This document shows, in pieces, positions 43,484-52,223 of a stretch of DNA of 64,000 nucleotides (the stretch's first letter is position 1; the number at the start of each line of letters is the position of its first letter). The position numbers were made by a program, and so were the translations under genes. The notes beneath the pieces are model-generated. The model saw only the letters and a program-made list of their open reading frames with translations. It was not told where the DNA came from and ran no database searches. Source of the stretch: Nocardia elegans NBRC 108235 (lineage in GTDB: Bacteria > Actinomycetota > Actinomycetes > Mycobacteriales > Mycobacteriaceae); the NCBI RefSeq assembly GCF_001612845.1, contig NZ_BDBF01000017.1, positions 1 through 64,000 on the forward strand, given 5' to 3'.

Positions 43484-43936
43484 ATGGCGGATGCACCTGC
43501 GAAACCTGTTCTCGACGACATCGATCGGCTCCTGATCCGCGAATTGATGGCCGACGGCCGGGCCACGCTGTCCAATCTCGCCGAGAAGGCCAGTCTGTCG
43601 GTATCCGCGGTGCAGTCGCGAGTGCGTCGGCTCGAGGCGCGCGGCGTGATCCGCGGATATTCCGCCAAGGTCGACCCGGAGGCGCTGGGACAACTGCTCT
43701 CGGCATTCGTCGCGATCACTCCTCTCGATCCCTCACAGCCCGACGACGCTCCGGCCCTGCTCCAGCACATCCCCGGCATCGAGGAATGCCATTCGGTGGC
43801 GGGGGAGGAGAGCTACATGCTGCTCGTCCGGGTGGCCTCGCCCCGGCATCTCGAACAGTTGCTGCAGGAGATCCGCGCCACCGCCAATGTCCGCACCCGA
43901 AGCACCATCATTCTGCAGACATTCTACGACAGGTGA
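43484..43936 (+). CDS. lrpA: Lrp/AsnC-family transcriptional regulator
   Basis: A 150-residue regulator. The N-terminal helix-turn-helix spans about residues 10-55 (LIRELMADGRATLSNLAEKASLSVSAVQSRVRRLE), and the C-terminal RAM domain that binds amino acids and forms octamers covers the rest (SYMLLVRVASPRHLEQLL). It corresponds to LrpA (Rv3291c), which responds to amino acids and controls lat in M. tuberculosis. Candidate sites lie in the AT-rich gap to lat. Confidence 0.93.
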   Translation: MADAPAKPVLDDIDRLLIRELMADGRATLSNLAEKASLSVSAVQSRVRRLEARGVIRGYSAKVDPEALGQLLSAFVAITPLDPSQPDDAPALLQHIPGIEECHSVAGEESYMLLVRVASPRHLEQLLQEIRATANVRTRSTIILQTFYDR

Positions 43937-43944
43937 GACCTGAT

Positions 43945-43990
43945 CGTAATTTATACGTTTGTTTGTAGTGAAACCGTAAATATTTTCGTA
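43945..43990 (+). promoter_or_regulatory. AT-rich lat promoter with candidate LrpA sites
   Basis: CGTAATTTATACG (43945-43957, CGTA/TACG arms) and CGTAAATATTTTCGTA (43975-43990) are two AT-rich imperfect dyads, 30 bp apart. They lie just upstream of and into the lat -10 region. Such phased, degenerate sites are typical for Lrp-family binding. Confidence 0.5.
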
Positions 43991-43994
43991 TCCT
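43989..43994 (+). promoter_or_regulatory. -10 box (TATCCT) of lat
   Basis: TATCCT directly abuts one in-frame GTG (43995) and lies 6 nt before a second (44001). The second fits the leaderless spacing seen across the window. Confidence 0.5.
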
Positions 43995-44000
43995 GTGGGA

Positions 44001-45365
44001 GTGACCCTCGAACTGGAGCGCCCCGGAACGGCCGACGCGGAGGTCACGAACCCGGCGTCGGTCACTGCCTCGCGCGTACACGACATCCTGTCCGCCCACA
44101 TGCTCGCCGACGGTTTCGATCTGGTGCTGGACCTGCGCAGATCGCGGGGACTCGACCTGGTCGACGCCCGGGACGGCACCGTCTATCTGGATATGTTCGG
44201 CTTCTTCGCCTCCTCCGCCTTGGGGATGAACCATCCGGCGCTGGCGGCGAACGCTCGCTTTCGCGCCGAACTCACCAGGGCGGCGCTCAACAAGCCCAGT
44301 AATTCCGATGTCTATACGGTCGCGATGGCGCGCTTCGTCGACACCTTCGCACGGGTCCTCGGCGATCCGGCGCTGCCGCATCTGTTCTTCATCGACGGCG
44401 GTGCGCTGGCGGTCGAGAACGCGCTGAAGGTCGCCTTCGACTGGAAGAGCCGCCACAACGCGATGCACGGCCGCCCGGCCGAACTGGGCACGAAGGTGCT
44501 GCATCTGACCGGCGCCTTCCACGGCCGCTCCGGCTACACGCTGTCGCTGACCAACACCGACCCGATCAAGACCGAACGATTCCCGGCCTTCGACTGGCCG
44601 CGCATCGAGACCCCTTATCTGCGCCCCGGCATCGACATCGAGGCCGCCGAGCAGCGCGCGCTGGCGCAGGCCTGGGCCGCATTCGCCGAAAATCCGCACG
44701 ACATCGCGTGTTTCATCGCCGAGCCGATTCAGGGCGAGGGTGGCGATCGGCACATGCGACCGGAATTTCTGCGGCGCATGCAGCAGCTGTGTCACGAGCA
44801 GGACGCGCTGTTCATCGTCGACGAGGTGCAGACCGGCGTGGCGATGACCGGGTCGACCTGGGCCTACCAGCAGTTGGGCCTGCGACCGGATGTGGTCGCC
44901 TTCGGAAAGAAGACGCAGGTCTGCGGAATCATGGCCGGCGGGCGCGTCGACGAGGTGCCCGACAACGTGTTCGCGGTGAGCTCGCGGCTCAATTCCACCT
45001 GGGGCGGCAACCTCGCCGATATGGTGCGGGCCCGCCGCATCCTCGAGGTGATCGAATCCGACGACCTGGCCTCGCGCGCGAAGGAGCTGGGCGCGCTGCT
45101 GCTCGACCGGCTGCGCGCCCTCGCCGACCGGCACGAGCGGCTCACCGATCCGCGCGGTCGCGGGCTGATGTGCGCGGTGACACTGGATTCCGCCGAACTG
45201 CGCGATGCTGTCCTCGCGGAACTGCGCGAGCGCGAACGGGTACTGTTCCTCGGAACCGGCGACCGCGGTATCCGGTTCCGGCCGCCGCTGACGGTCACCG
45301 CCGACGAACTCGAGCGGGCGGTGGACGCCCTGGATCGCGTCCTCGCGGGCATGGCCGATCGCTGA
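44001..45365 (+). CDS. lat: L-lysine 6-transaminase (lysine epsilon-aminotransferase)
   Basis: Transfers the epsilon-amino group of lysine to 2-oxoglutarate, giving the semialdehyde that Pcd oxidises. The roughly 454-residue class III PLP enzyme has FIDGGALAVENALK, HGRSGYTLS, FIVDEVQTGVAMTG and the PLP lysine in AFGKKTQV. Two in-frame GTG starts lie six bases apart; the second is chosen because TATCCT is 6 nt upstream. In M. tuberculosis the homologue is strongly induced in persistence. Confidence 0.94.
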   Translation: MTLELERPGTADAEVTNPASVTASRVHDILSAHMLADGFDLVLDLRRSRGLDLVDARDGTVYLDMFGFFASSALGMNHPALAANARFRAELTRAALNKPSNSDVYTVAMARFVDTFARVLGDPALPHLFFIDGGALAVENALKVAFDWKSRHNAMHGRPAELGTKVLHLTGAFHGRSGYTLSLTNTDPIKTERFPAFDWPRIETPYLRPGIDIEAAEQRALAQAWAAFAENPHDIACFIAEPIQGEGGDRHMRPEFLRRMQQLCHEQDALFIVDEVQTGVAMTGSTWAYQQLGLRPDVVAFGKKTQVCGIMAGGRVDEVPDNVFAVSSRLNSTWGGNLADMVRARRILEVIESDDLASRAKELGALLLDRLRALADRHERLTDPRGRGLMCAVTLDSAELRDAVLAELRERERVLFLGTGDRGIRFRPPLTVTADELERAVDALDRVLAGMADR

Positions 45366-45450
45366 CGATTCCCAGGCTCGCGCGAGCGTGTCCGGACCGC
45401 CGTTGTGGCACTTCACCAGCGCTTTTCTGCTGGCGGGTAGCCAATAAGGG

Positions 45451-45466
45451 TACTGGTCGGTAGCCC
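45451..45466 (+). promoter_or_regulatory. element shared with the accA3 promoter (accD5 copy)
   Basis: TACTGGTCGGTAGCCC differs at one base from the element upstream of accA3. Both begin exactly 48 bp before a TACACT -10 box, which argues for a common regulator of the carboxylase subunits. Here the flanking dyad is imperfect (GGGTAC/GTAGCCC). Confidence 0.6.
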
Positions 45467-45498
45467 CCACTGGAATTCCGCCGGGCTGCGCCACTGGT

Positions 45499-45504
45499 TA
45501 CACT
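45499..45504 (+). promoter_or_regulatory. -10 box (TACACT) of accD5, leaderless type
   Basis: TACACT, 7 nt before the accD5 ATG. Confidence 0.55.
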
Positions 45505-45511
45505 CCGGGGC

Positions 45512-47152
45512 ATGACGAGTGTCCAGAGTCAGCCTTCGCCGGGTTCGGCGGGCGCCCCCGATATCCACACCACCGCAGGGAAGCTGGCTGATCTGCGCAA
45601 TCGGCTGGAAGAGGCCAAGCACCCGATGGGTGAGGGCGCGGTCGAGAAGGTCCACGCCAAGGGCAAGCTGACCGCGCGCGAGCGCATCCTGGCCCTGCTG
45701 GACGAGGGTTCGTTCGTGGAGATGGACGCGCTCGCCCGGCACCGCAGCGTCAACTTCGGCCTGGAGAACAACCGTCCGCTCGGCGACGGCGTGGTCACCG
45801 GCTACGGCACCATCGACGGCCGCGACGTCTGCATCTTCAGCCAGGACTCGACGGTGTTCGGCGGCAGCCTCGGTGAGGTCTACGGCGAGAAGATCGTCAA
45901 GGTCATGGACCTCGCGCTCAAGACCGGCCGCCCGTTGATCGGCATCAACGACGGCGCCGGCGCTCGCATCCAGGAGGGCGTGGTCTCGCTCGGCCTCTAC
46001 GGCGAGATCTTCCACCGCAACATCCAGGCCTCCGGCGTGATCCCGCAGATCTCGCTGATCATGGGCGCCGCGGCCGGTGGGCACGTGTACTCCCCGGCGC
46101 TGACCGACTTCGTCGTGATGGTCGACCAGTCCAGCCAGATGTTCATCACCGGCCCGGACGTCATCAAGACCGTCACCGGTGAAGAGGTCACCATGGAGGA
46201 GTTGGGCGGCGCCCACACCCACATGGTGAAGTCCGGTACCGCGCACTACGTCGCCTCCGGCGAGCAGGACGCGCTGGACTGGGTGAAGGACCTGCTGAGC
46301 TACCTGCCCAGCAACAACCGCGCCGAGGCCCCGCGCTTCCCGGCCAGCGACCCGATCGCCGGCGCGATCGAGGATTCGCTGACCGAGGAGGACCTCGAGC
46401 TCGACACCCTGATCCCGGATTCGCCGAACCAGCCCTACGACATGCACGAGGTCATCCGGCGACTGGTCGACGACGACGAGTTCTTCGAGGTGCAGGCCGA
46501 GCGCGCGATGAACGTCATCGTCGGCTTCGCCCGCATCGACGGCCGCAGCGTGGGTTTCGTGGCCAACCAGCCCACCCAGTTCGCCGGCTGCCTCGACATC
46601 GACGCCTCGGAGAAGGCCGCCCGGTTCGTGCGCACCTGCGACGCGTTCAACATTCCGATCATCACGCTGGTCGATGTTCCGGGCTTCCTGCCGGGTACGG
46701 GCCAGGAGTACAACGGCATCATCCGCCGCGGTGCGAAGCTGCTCTACGCCTACGGTGAGGCCACTGTGGGCAAAATCACGGTCATCACCCGCAAGGCCTA
46801 CGGCGGCGCGTACGACGTGATGGGCTCCAAGCACATGGGCGCCGATGTGAACCTGGCGTGGCCCACCGCCCAGATCGCCGTCATGGGCGCTTCGGGCGCG
46901 GTCGGCTTCGTCTACCGCAAGAAGCTGCAGCAAGCGGCCGCGGAGGGCGCCGATGTCGACGCACTGCGCCTCGAGCTGCAGAACGAGTACGAGGACACGT
47001 TGGTCAACCCGTACGTGGCGGCCGAGCGCGGCTACGTCGACGCGGTGATTCCGCCCTCGCGCACCCGCGGCCAGATCGTCGCGGCGCTCCGCTTGCTCGA
47101 GCGAAAGATGGTTACTCTACCGCCGAAGAAGCACGGCAACATTCCGCTCTGA
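45512..47152 (+). CDS. accD5: acyl-CoA (propionyl-CoA) carboxylase beta subunit
   Basis: The carboxyltransferase subunit that moves CO2 from AccA3 biotin to propionyl- or acetyl-CoA, supplying methylmalonyl- and malonyl-CoA. The 546 residues carry the acyl-CoA and biotin oxyanion pockets ([37 protein letters not shown]; later [22 protein letters not shown] and [18 protein letters not shown]). It matches AccD5 in size and neighbours. AccE, the epsilon subunit, is encoded after a 206-bp hairpin-containing gap. Confidence 0.95.
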   Translation: MTSVQSQPSPGSAGAPDIHTTAGKLADLRNRLEEAKHPMGEGAVEKVHAKGKLTARERILALLDEGSFVEMDALARHRSVNFGLENNRPLGDGVVTGYGTIDGRDVCIFSQDSTVFGGSLGEVYGEKIVKVMDLALKTGRPLIGINDGAGARIQEGVVSLGLYGEIFHRNIQASGVIPQISLIMGAAAGGHVYSPALTDFVVMVDQSSQMFITGPDVIKTVTGEEVTMEELGGAHTHMVKSGTAHYVASGEQDALDWVKDLLSYLPSNNRAEAPRFPASDPIAGAIEDSLTEEDLELDTLIPDSPNQPYDMHEVIRRLVDDDEFFEVQAERAMNVIVGFARIDGRSVGFVANQPTQFAGCLDIDASEKAARFVRTCDAFNIPIITLVDVPGFLPGTGQEYNGIIRRGAKLLYAYGEATVGKITVITRKAYGGAYDVMGSKHMGADVNLAWPTAQIAVMGASGAVGFVYRKKLQQAAAEGADVDALRLELQNEYEDTLVNPYVAAERGYVDAVIPPSRTRGQIVAALRLLERKMVTLPPKKHGNIPL

Positions 47153-47249
47153 TCCGACGATATGTGCGGTAGCGGAGGCACACTTTCCGGGAGAGTGGCG
47201 AGTTCGTACCGCGCACGATTGCCGCATCCGGGTGAAGATGGTAGGAAAA

Positions 47250-47313
47250 GGCCCTCATTCGATGAGGGCCGCACGAATACCGTTCGCGGCGTGGGTTCGT
47301 CCCGCGCCGCGAA
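47250..47313 (+). promoter_or_regulatory. two hairpins between accD5 and accE
   Basis: GGCCCTCAT-TCG-ATGAGGGCC (9-bp stem) is followed 12 bp later by a 13-bp stem TTCGCGGCGTGGG/CCCGCGCCGCGAA with a 5-nt loop and one T-G pair. They could reduce read-through or stabilise the accD5 message relative to accE. No T run follows the first. Confidence 0.5.
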
Positions 47314-47358
47314 CGCCGGGCCCCCTCGGTCCGGCACAGAACAGGAGGAGTTGGCGCT

Positions 47359-47694
47359 GTGACGGCTGTGGCTGACGAAGAGATATTGCGCGCTGCCGAA
47401 TTGGATTTGGCGGTCGACGAATTCGGTGACGGCGACACCAGGCTCGCATCCGACACCGCTGTCGTCGAGGCCGAGGTCGGCCACGGGCCGGTCATCCGTG
47501 TTCTGAAGGGTTCGCCTACCGACGAGGAACTCGCCGCTCTGGTCACCGTGTTCGCCGCCGCGGGCGCGAACGCCGACGCGGCGCCGCAGGATCAGGGCCC
47601 GGTGGACAACTGGGGCCGGCCCACCATGATGCACCGCGGTACCTCGCCGTTCTCCCCCTACGCCTTCCCCTATCTGTCGCACATCCGCGGCTGA
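47359..47694 (+). CDS. accE: acyl-CoA carboxylase epsilon subunit
   Basis: A 111-residue small protein that stabilises the AccA3-AccD5 complex in actinobacteria. It is recognised from position and from PVIRVLKGSPTDEELAALVTVFAA, the conserved helix-containing core of AccE/PccE, followed by a disordered linker and a W-rich end. The GTG start has AGGAGG upstream. Two bases separate its stop from the maf start. Confidence 0.87.
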   Translation: MTAVADEEILRAAELDLAVDEFGDGDTRLASDTAVVEAEVGHGPVIRVLKGSPTDEELAALVTVFAAAGANADAAPQDQGPVDNWGRPTMMHRGTSPFSPYAFPYLSHIRG

Positions 47695-47695
47695 C

Positions 47696-48421
47696 GTGAC
47701 GGGATTCGTTCTCGGCTCCGCCTCCCCGGCGCGACTGCAGGTGTTGCGTGCGGCCGGGCTGGATCCGGTGGTGCGAATATCCGAGGTCGACGAGGACGCC
47801 GTCGCCGCGGCGCTCCCGCCGGACACACCACCCGCGGGCGTGGTGACCGCTCTCGCCCGAGCCAAGGCCCACACCGTCGCCGCCGCATTGATCGCCGACG
47901 CCGCCGCGTCCGTAGACGGTCCGGCCGCCCCGGATTCCTACGGCATTGTCGCCGCGCGGTCCCCGCGATTGGTGGACGACTGCGTGGTCGTCGGCTGTGA
48001 CTCGATGCTGTTGGTCGGCGGCGTGCTGCAGGGCAAGCCCCATACCCCGGACGTCGCCCGCGCCCGTTGGGCCGAGATGGCCGGGCGCAGTGCCGATCTG
48101 CTCACCGGCCACTGTGTGCTGCGCGTGCGCGACGGCGCGATCGTCGCCGACGCCCAGGACTGCAGCACCACCACCGTGCATTTCGCAGCGCCCGGCCCGG
48201 CCGAGCTGGATGCCTATATCGCCACCGGCGAGCCGCTGCGGGTGGCCGGTGCGTTCACCCTCGACGGAATGGGCGGCTGGTTCGTCGACCGCATCGACGG
48301 TGACCCGTCCAGTGTCATCGGAATCGGCCTACCGCTGCTGCGTCGCCTCCTGGGCGACGTGGGCGTCGGAATTGCGCAGCTGTGGCTCCGTGCGCAGCTG
48401 CGGGCCGACGCGATTGGCTGA
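47696..48421 (+). CDS. maf: Maf-like nucleotide pyrophosphatase
   Basis: A 241-residue Maf/HAM1-type house-cleaning enzyme that hydrolyses modified or pyrimidine nucleoside triphosphates. GSASPARLQVL matches the GSxSPRR start of the family with Ala for the first Arg, and GCDSM, GKP and the STTTVHF segment are in place; the second half holds EPLRVAGAFTLDGMGG. It follows accE directly. The last about 93 bp overlap the 3' end of a regulator gene on the other strand. Confidence 0.92.
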   Translation: MTGFVLGSASPARLQVLRAAGLDPVVRISEVDEDAVAAALPPDTPPAGVVTALARAKAHTVAAALIADAAASVDGPAAPDSYGIVAARSPRLVDDCVVVGCDSMLLVGGVLQGKPHTPDVARARWAEMAGRSADLLTGHCVLRVRDGAIVADAQDCSTTTVHFAAPGPAELDAYIATGEPLRVAGAFTLDGMGGWFVDRIDGDPSSVIGIGLPLLRRLLGDVGVGIAQLWLRAQLRADAIG

Positions 48422-49120
48422 CGGCGTCGGTAGTCGCGGTCCGGTCCCGGCCTGATCGGGGATGTGAGCGGGATCCGGGAGCGTGCTCGCCAGCGCCTCC
48501 AGATGGATCACGCAGAGTTCCGGGCCCACGAACGGGTGCAGCCGGACGTTGACCGCATCGCGTCCGCCGTTGCGGTCCAAGACTTCGCGCATCAGGCCCT
48601 GATGCACACCGCAGACCACCTCGGAGTGGGTGCGCGCCAATTCGCGCAGCGGGCATGCGGTCAGGCGGATGTTGAGCTGGTCGCCGGTTTCGGAGGCGGG
48701 ATCGCGCTCCGGGGCGAAACCCAATTCGGAGCTCACCGTCACCGCGACATCGCGCGCATCGTCGAGCGAGGCGATGGGCTGTTCGAGCTGTTCGACCTTG
48801 GCGCCCCACGCGCGCCCGGCCGTCACGGCCAATTCGGAACGCCGGCGGGGATCACTGCCGAGCTGATCGGCCAGCACCTGCGCGAGATCTTGATAACCGA
48901 CCGATCGCTGCACCGCCGTGTATCCGATGCGCGGGCGGCCGCGGCCGCGAGGCGGCTGCTGGAATTGGCGGACCAGCGATTCCCGGGTGAGAACATCCAG
49001 ATGAAAGCGGACGGTGGTGACGTGCTGTCCGGTGATGCGCGCCAGTTCCTGGGCATCGAGAGGCTCGCTGGCGCCGCGTAGGATCGCTAGCAGGCGCCGT
49101 CGTGGCCAAGAATCGGACAT
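48329..49120 (-). CDS. winged-helix regulator with conserved Cys region; 3' end antisense to maf
   Basis: A 263-residue predicted repressor. An ArsR/DeoR-like winged helix takes residues 1-70 (LLAILRGASEPLDAQELARITGQHVTTVRFHLDVL), and the middle has CPLRELARTHSEVVCGVHQGL, like SufR-related regulators that may bind a metal or Fe-S cluster. The final about 45 residues (from LPDPAHIPDQ) are low-complexity and are encoded opposite maf, so the original stop was probably lost. GGAGGAGG precedes the ATG. It is divergent from sseA across a long dyad. Confidence 0.75.
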   Translation of the reverse strand: MSDSWPRRRLLAILRGASEPLDAQELARITGQHVTTVRFHLDVLTRESLVRQFQQPPRGRGRPRIGYTAVQRSVGYQDLAQVLADQLGSDPRRRSELAVTAGRAWGAKVEQLEQPIASLDDARDVAVTVSSELGFAPERDPASETGDQLNIRLTACPLRELARTHSEVVCGVHQGLMREVLDRNGGRDAVNVRLHPFVGPELCVIHLEALASTLPDPAHIPDQAGTGPRLPTPSANRVGPQLRTEPQLRNSDAHVAQEATQQR

Positions 49121-49147
49121 AGCTCACCCCTCCTCCCATGTGACTTT

Positions 49148-49185
49148 ATCGGACGAAGCTGCGACTTAATCGCGCTTCATCCGAT
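49148..49185. promoter_or_regulatory. long dyad between the HTH regulator gene and sseA
   Basis: ATCGGACGAAGC and GCTTCATCCGAT match at 11 of 12 positions around a 14-bp centre, which itself holds GCGA/TCGC arms. It lies 28 bp before the regulator start and about 95 bp before sseA, so it is a likely autoregulatory operator. Confidence 0.6.
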
Positions 49186-49278
49186 TCGTGATGTGAAACC
49201 GACGGCGCACATTGTTCGCACCTACGATCGGTACTGCCCAGCCGCCCATCGTCTACCACGCGTGAAGGATCTTCCACC

Positions 49279-50208
49279 GTGCCCGTCGCTCCGGACTCTC
49301 ATCCATCCTTCGGCTCTCATGCATATCCACAACGATTGGTAACCACTGAGTGGCTGTCGGCAAACATCGGTACCCCTGGCCTCGCGATCGTCGAGTCCAA
49401 CGAGGACATCCTGCTCTATGACATCGGCCATGTGCCAGGGGCGGTCAAGATCGATTGGCGCGCCGAGCTTACCGATCCGCTCACCCGCGACGTGATCGAC
49501 GGCGCCCGTTTCGCCGAACTCATGCGTGCCAAGGGCATCGCGCGCGAGGACACGGTCGTCGTCTACGGCGACAAGGCCAACGGCACCGCCGCCGCCACCG
49601 CGTGGGTCTTCGGCCTGTTCGGGCATCCGGATGTGCGGCTGCTCGACGGCGGCCGGGACGCGTGGATCTCCGAGGCCCGCGACACCACCTTCGAGGTGCC
49701 CGACGTCGGGCTGGGGGAGTATCCGGTCGTCGAGCGCGACGATCGCAGCGCCCGGGCCTTCCTCGACGATGTGCGCGCCTGCCTGAACGACGGCGGAACC
49801 GGCGCCGGGCTGGTCGACGTCCGCGCGGCAGGGGAGTACACGGGCGACGACGACCGCATCCGGGACCGCCCGGAGGAACAGTCACTGCGCGCCGGGCACA
49901 TTCCGACCGCGATCAACATCCCGTGGACCGCGGCGGTGGGCGGCGACGGCCGATTCCGCAGCCGGTCGGAGCTCGAGGAGATCTACGCGCCGCTGCTGGG
50001 CGCCGAGGACACCATCGTCTACTGCCGCATCGGCGAACATTCGGCACACACCTGGTTCGTGCTGACCTCGCTGCTGGGCGTGGCGAATGTGCGCAACTAC
50101 GACGGCTCCTGGACCGAGTGGAGCAACGCTGTGCGCACGCCGATCGTCAAGGGAAGTGAACCGGGTTCGGCTCCGGTCGCCGTGTCGGCGGCGGCACAGT
50201 CGGTCTAG
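49279..50208 (+). CDS. sseA: thiosulfate/3-mercaptopyruvate sulfurtransferase
   Basis: A two-domain rhodanese of 309 residues. The inactive first domain has GDKANG in place of the active loop, while the second has the nucleophile cysteine in YCRIGEHS with the six-residue loop of thiosulfate sulfurtransferases. The GTG start has GAAGGAT upstream. SseA and the adjacent Cys-bearing regulator could be linked through sulfur or Fe-S metabolism; that is inference. Confidence 0.93.
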   Translation: MPVAPDSHPSFGSHAYPQRLVTTEWLSANIGTPGLAIVESNEDILLYDIGHVPGAVKIDWRAELTDPLTRDVIDGARFAELMRAKGIAREDTVVVYGDKANGTAAATAWVFGLFGHPDVRLLDGGRDAWISEARDTTFEVPDVGLGEYPVVERDDRSARAFLDDVRACLNDGGTGAGLVDVRAAGEYTGDDDRIRDRPEEQSLRAGHIPTAINIPWTAAVGGDGRFRSRSELEEIYAPLLGAEDTIVYCRIGEHSAHTWFVLTSLLGVANVRNYDGSWTEWSNAVRTPIVKGSEPGSAPVAVSAAAQSV

Positions 50209-50233
50209 GGTGTTGTTCACGTCACGGGGGTCC

Positions 50234-50253
50234 GGGCTACTGTTCGGTAGCCC
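50234..50253 (+). promoter_or_regulatory. element shared with the accD5 promoter (accA3 copy), perfect dyad
   Basis: GGGCTAC-TGTTCG-GTAGCCC is a perfect 7-6-7 inverted repeat. The 16-mer TACTGTTCGGTAGCCC inside it differs at one base from the accD5 element and likewise starts 48 bp before a TACACT box. It could also serve as a hairpin after sseA, but the conserved spacing favours an operator. Confidence 0.6.
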
Positions 50254-50285
50254 TATCCCTGTTCGGAGTCTGTTGGCACACTGCC

Positions 50286-50291
50286 TACACT
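50286..50291 (+). promoter_or_regulatory. -10 box (TACACT) of accA3
   Basis: TACACT, 38 nt before the GTG start; unlike accD5 this mRNA has a leader, ending in AGGAGG. Confidence 0.5.
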
Positions 50292-50329
50292 CACCCGAGA
50301 CGTAAGTTGTCCAAAGCACAGGAGGCTCA

Positions 50330-52132
50330 GTGCCCAGCCATGCCAGCGCGCAGATCACGAAAGTCCTGATCGCCAATCGGGGCGAGATCGCGGTGCGTGT
50401 GATCCGGGCCGCCAAGGATGCCGGTATCGCCAGTGTCGCCGTGTACGCGGAACCGGACGCGGACGCGCCATTCGTCAAATTGGCCGATGAGGCATTCGCG
50501 CTCGGGGGGCAGACCTCGGCCGAGTCGTACCTGGTCTTCGACAAGATTCTCGACGCGGCGCGCAAGTCCGGCGCCGACGCGATCCACCCCGGTTACGGCT
50601 TCCTGTCCGAGAACGCGGATTTCGCCCAGGCCGTCCTGGACGCCGGGCTGATCTGGATCGGCCCCTCGCCGCAGTCGATTCGCGATCTGGGTGACAAGGT
50701 CACCGCTCGCCACATCGCCGAGCGCGCGCAGGCTCCGATGGCCGCGGGCACCAAGGATCCGGTGAAGGACGCGAACGAGGTCGTCGAGTTCGCCAAGCAG
50801 TACGGCGTCCCGGTGGCCATCAAGGCCGCCTTCGGTGGTGGTGGCCGCGGCATGAAGGTCGCCCACACCATCGAGGAGATTCCCGAGCTGTTCGACTCGG
50901 CCACCCGCGAGGCGACCGCCGCCTTCGGCCGTGGCGAGTGCTTCGTCGAGCAGTACCTGGACAAGGCCCGCCACGTCGAGGCCCAGGTGCTGGCCGACAA
51001 GCACGGCAACGTCATCGTCGCCGGCACCCGCGACTGCTCGCTGCAGCGCCGGTTCCAGAAGCTGGTCGAGGAGGCGCCCGCGCCGTTCCTGTCCGACGAG
51101 GTACGCGCCAAGATCCACGAGTCCGCCAAGCGGATCTGCAAGGAGGCCGGCTACTACGGCGCCGGCACCGTGGAGTACCTGGTGCAGGGCGAGACCGTGT
51201 CGTTCCTCGAGGTCAACACCCGCCTGCAGGTCGAGCACCCCGTCACCGAGGAGACCTCGGGTCTGGACCTGGTGCGCTGGCAGTTCCGCATCGCCAACGG
51301 CGAGGAGCTGACCATCACCGAGGACCCGGCCCCGCGCGGACACTCGATCGAATTCCGCATCAACGGTGAGGATGCCGGCCGTGGGTTCCTGCCGGCACCG
51401 GGCCCGGTCACCGTCTACAAGGAGCCGTCCGGCCCCGGCGTGCGCGTCGATTCCGGCGTGGTCGCGGGCAGCGTGATCGGCGGACAGTTCGACTCGATGC
51501 TGGCCAAGCTGATCGTCACCGGCGAGAACCGCACCCAGGCGCTGGAGCGGGCCGCGCGTGCGCTGGCCGAATACGAGATCGAGGGCTTGGCGACGGTGCT
51601 GCCGTTCGACCGCCACATCGTGACCAACCCGGCGTTCGTCGGTGACGGCACCAAGTTCGACGTCTACACCAAGTGGATCGAGAACGAGTGGGAAAACACC
51701 ATCGAGCCCTACACCGGTGGCCAGCCCATCGAGGACGAGGAGGAGGGTGCGCGCCAGACGGTGGTCGTCGAGGTCGGCGGCCGTCGCCTCGAGGTGTCGC
51801 TGCCGGGCCAGTTCAGCGTGGGCGCGGGTGTGGCCGCCGCCGGTGGCAACGGCGCGGGCGTGATCCGCAAGAAGCCCAAGCCGCGCAAGCGTGGCGGCGC
51901 GGGCGCCTCGGCCGCCTCCGGTGACGCCGTGACCGCCCCGATGCAGGGCACCGTGGTGAAGGTGGCCGTCGAAGAGGGCCAGTCGGTCGAGGCCGGTGAC
52001 CTGATCGCCGTGCTCGAGGCCATGAAGATGGAGAACCCCGTCAACGCGCACAAGTCCGGTGTGGTCACCGGTCTGGCCGTCGAGGCCGGCGCCGCCATCA
52101 CCCAGGGCACCGTGCTCGCCGAAATCAAGTAG
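50330..52132 (+). CDS. accA3: acyl-CoA carboxylase alpha subunit (biotin carboxylase + BCCP)
   Basis: Carboxylates its own biotin with ATP and bicarbonate and serves several carboxyltransferases, including AccD5. The 600-residue protein has the biotin carboxylase domain (GRGEIAVR-like start [29 protein letters not shown] loop, [10 protein letters not shown]) at residues 1-450 and a biotin carrier domain whose EAMKMENPV lysine is the biotinylation site near the C-terminus. A basic Pro/Lys/Arg linker joins them. AGGAGG precedes the GTG start. BirA, its ligase, is encoded 3 kb further on. Confidence 0.96.
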   Translation: MPSHASAQITKVLIANRGEIAVRVIRAAKDAGIASVAVYAEPDADAPFVKLADEAFALGGQTSAESYLVFDKILDAARKSGADAIHPGYGFLSENADFAQAVLDAGLIWIGPSPQSIRDLGDKVTARHIAERAQAPMAAGTKDPVKDANEVVEFAKQYGVPVAIKAAFGGGGRGMKVAHTIEEIPELFDSATREATAAFGRGECFVEQYLDKARHVEAQVLADKHGNVIVAGTRDCSLQRRFQKLVEEAPAPFLSDEVRAKIHESAKRICKEAGYYGAGTVEYLVQGETVSFLEVNTRLQVEHPVTEETSGLDLVRWQFRIANGEELTITEDPAPRGHSIEFRINGEDAGRGFLPAPGPVTVYKEPSGPGVRVDSGVVAGSVIGGQFDSMLAKLIVTGENRTQALERAARALAEYEIEGLATVLPFDRHIVTNPAFVGDGTKFDVYTKWIENEWENTIEPYTGGQPIEDEEEGARQTVVVEVGGRRLEVSLPGQFSVGAGVAAAGGNGAGVIRKKPKPRKRGGAGASAASGDAVTAPMQGTVVKVAVEEGQSVEAGDLIAVLEAMKMENPVNAHKSGVVTGLAVEAGAAITQGTVLAEIK

Positions 52133-52147
52133 GCAGCAAGCGATTTC

Positions 52148-52186
52148 GTGAAGAACCCCGCTCCGCAACGGAGCGGGGTTCTTCAC
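52148..52186. terminator. 18-bp perfect hairpin after accA3
   Basis: GTGAAGAACCCCGCTCCG, loop CAA, then the exact complement, 16 nt after the accA3 stop. It lies between convergent genes and could act in both directions; no long T run is present. Confidence 0.8.
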
Positions 52187-52223
52187 GTTCTGGGTAGAGA
52201 ACCGACGGCAACACGCACGAGAC

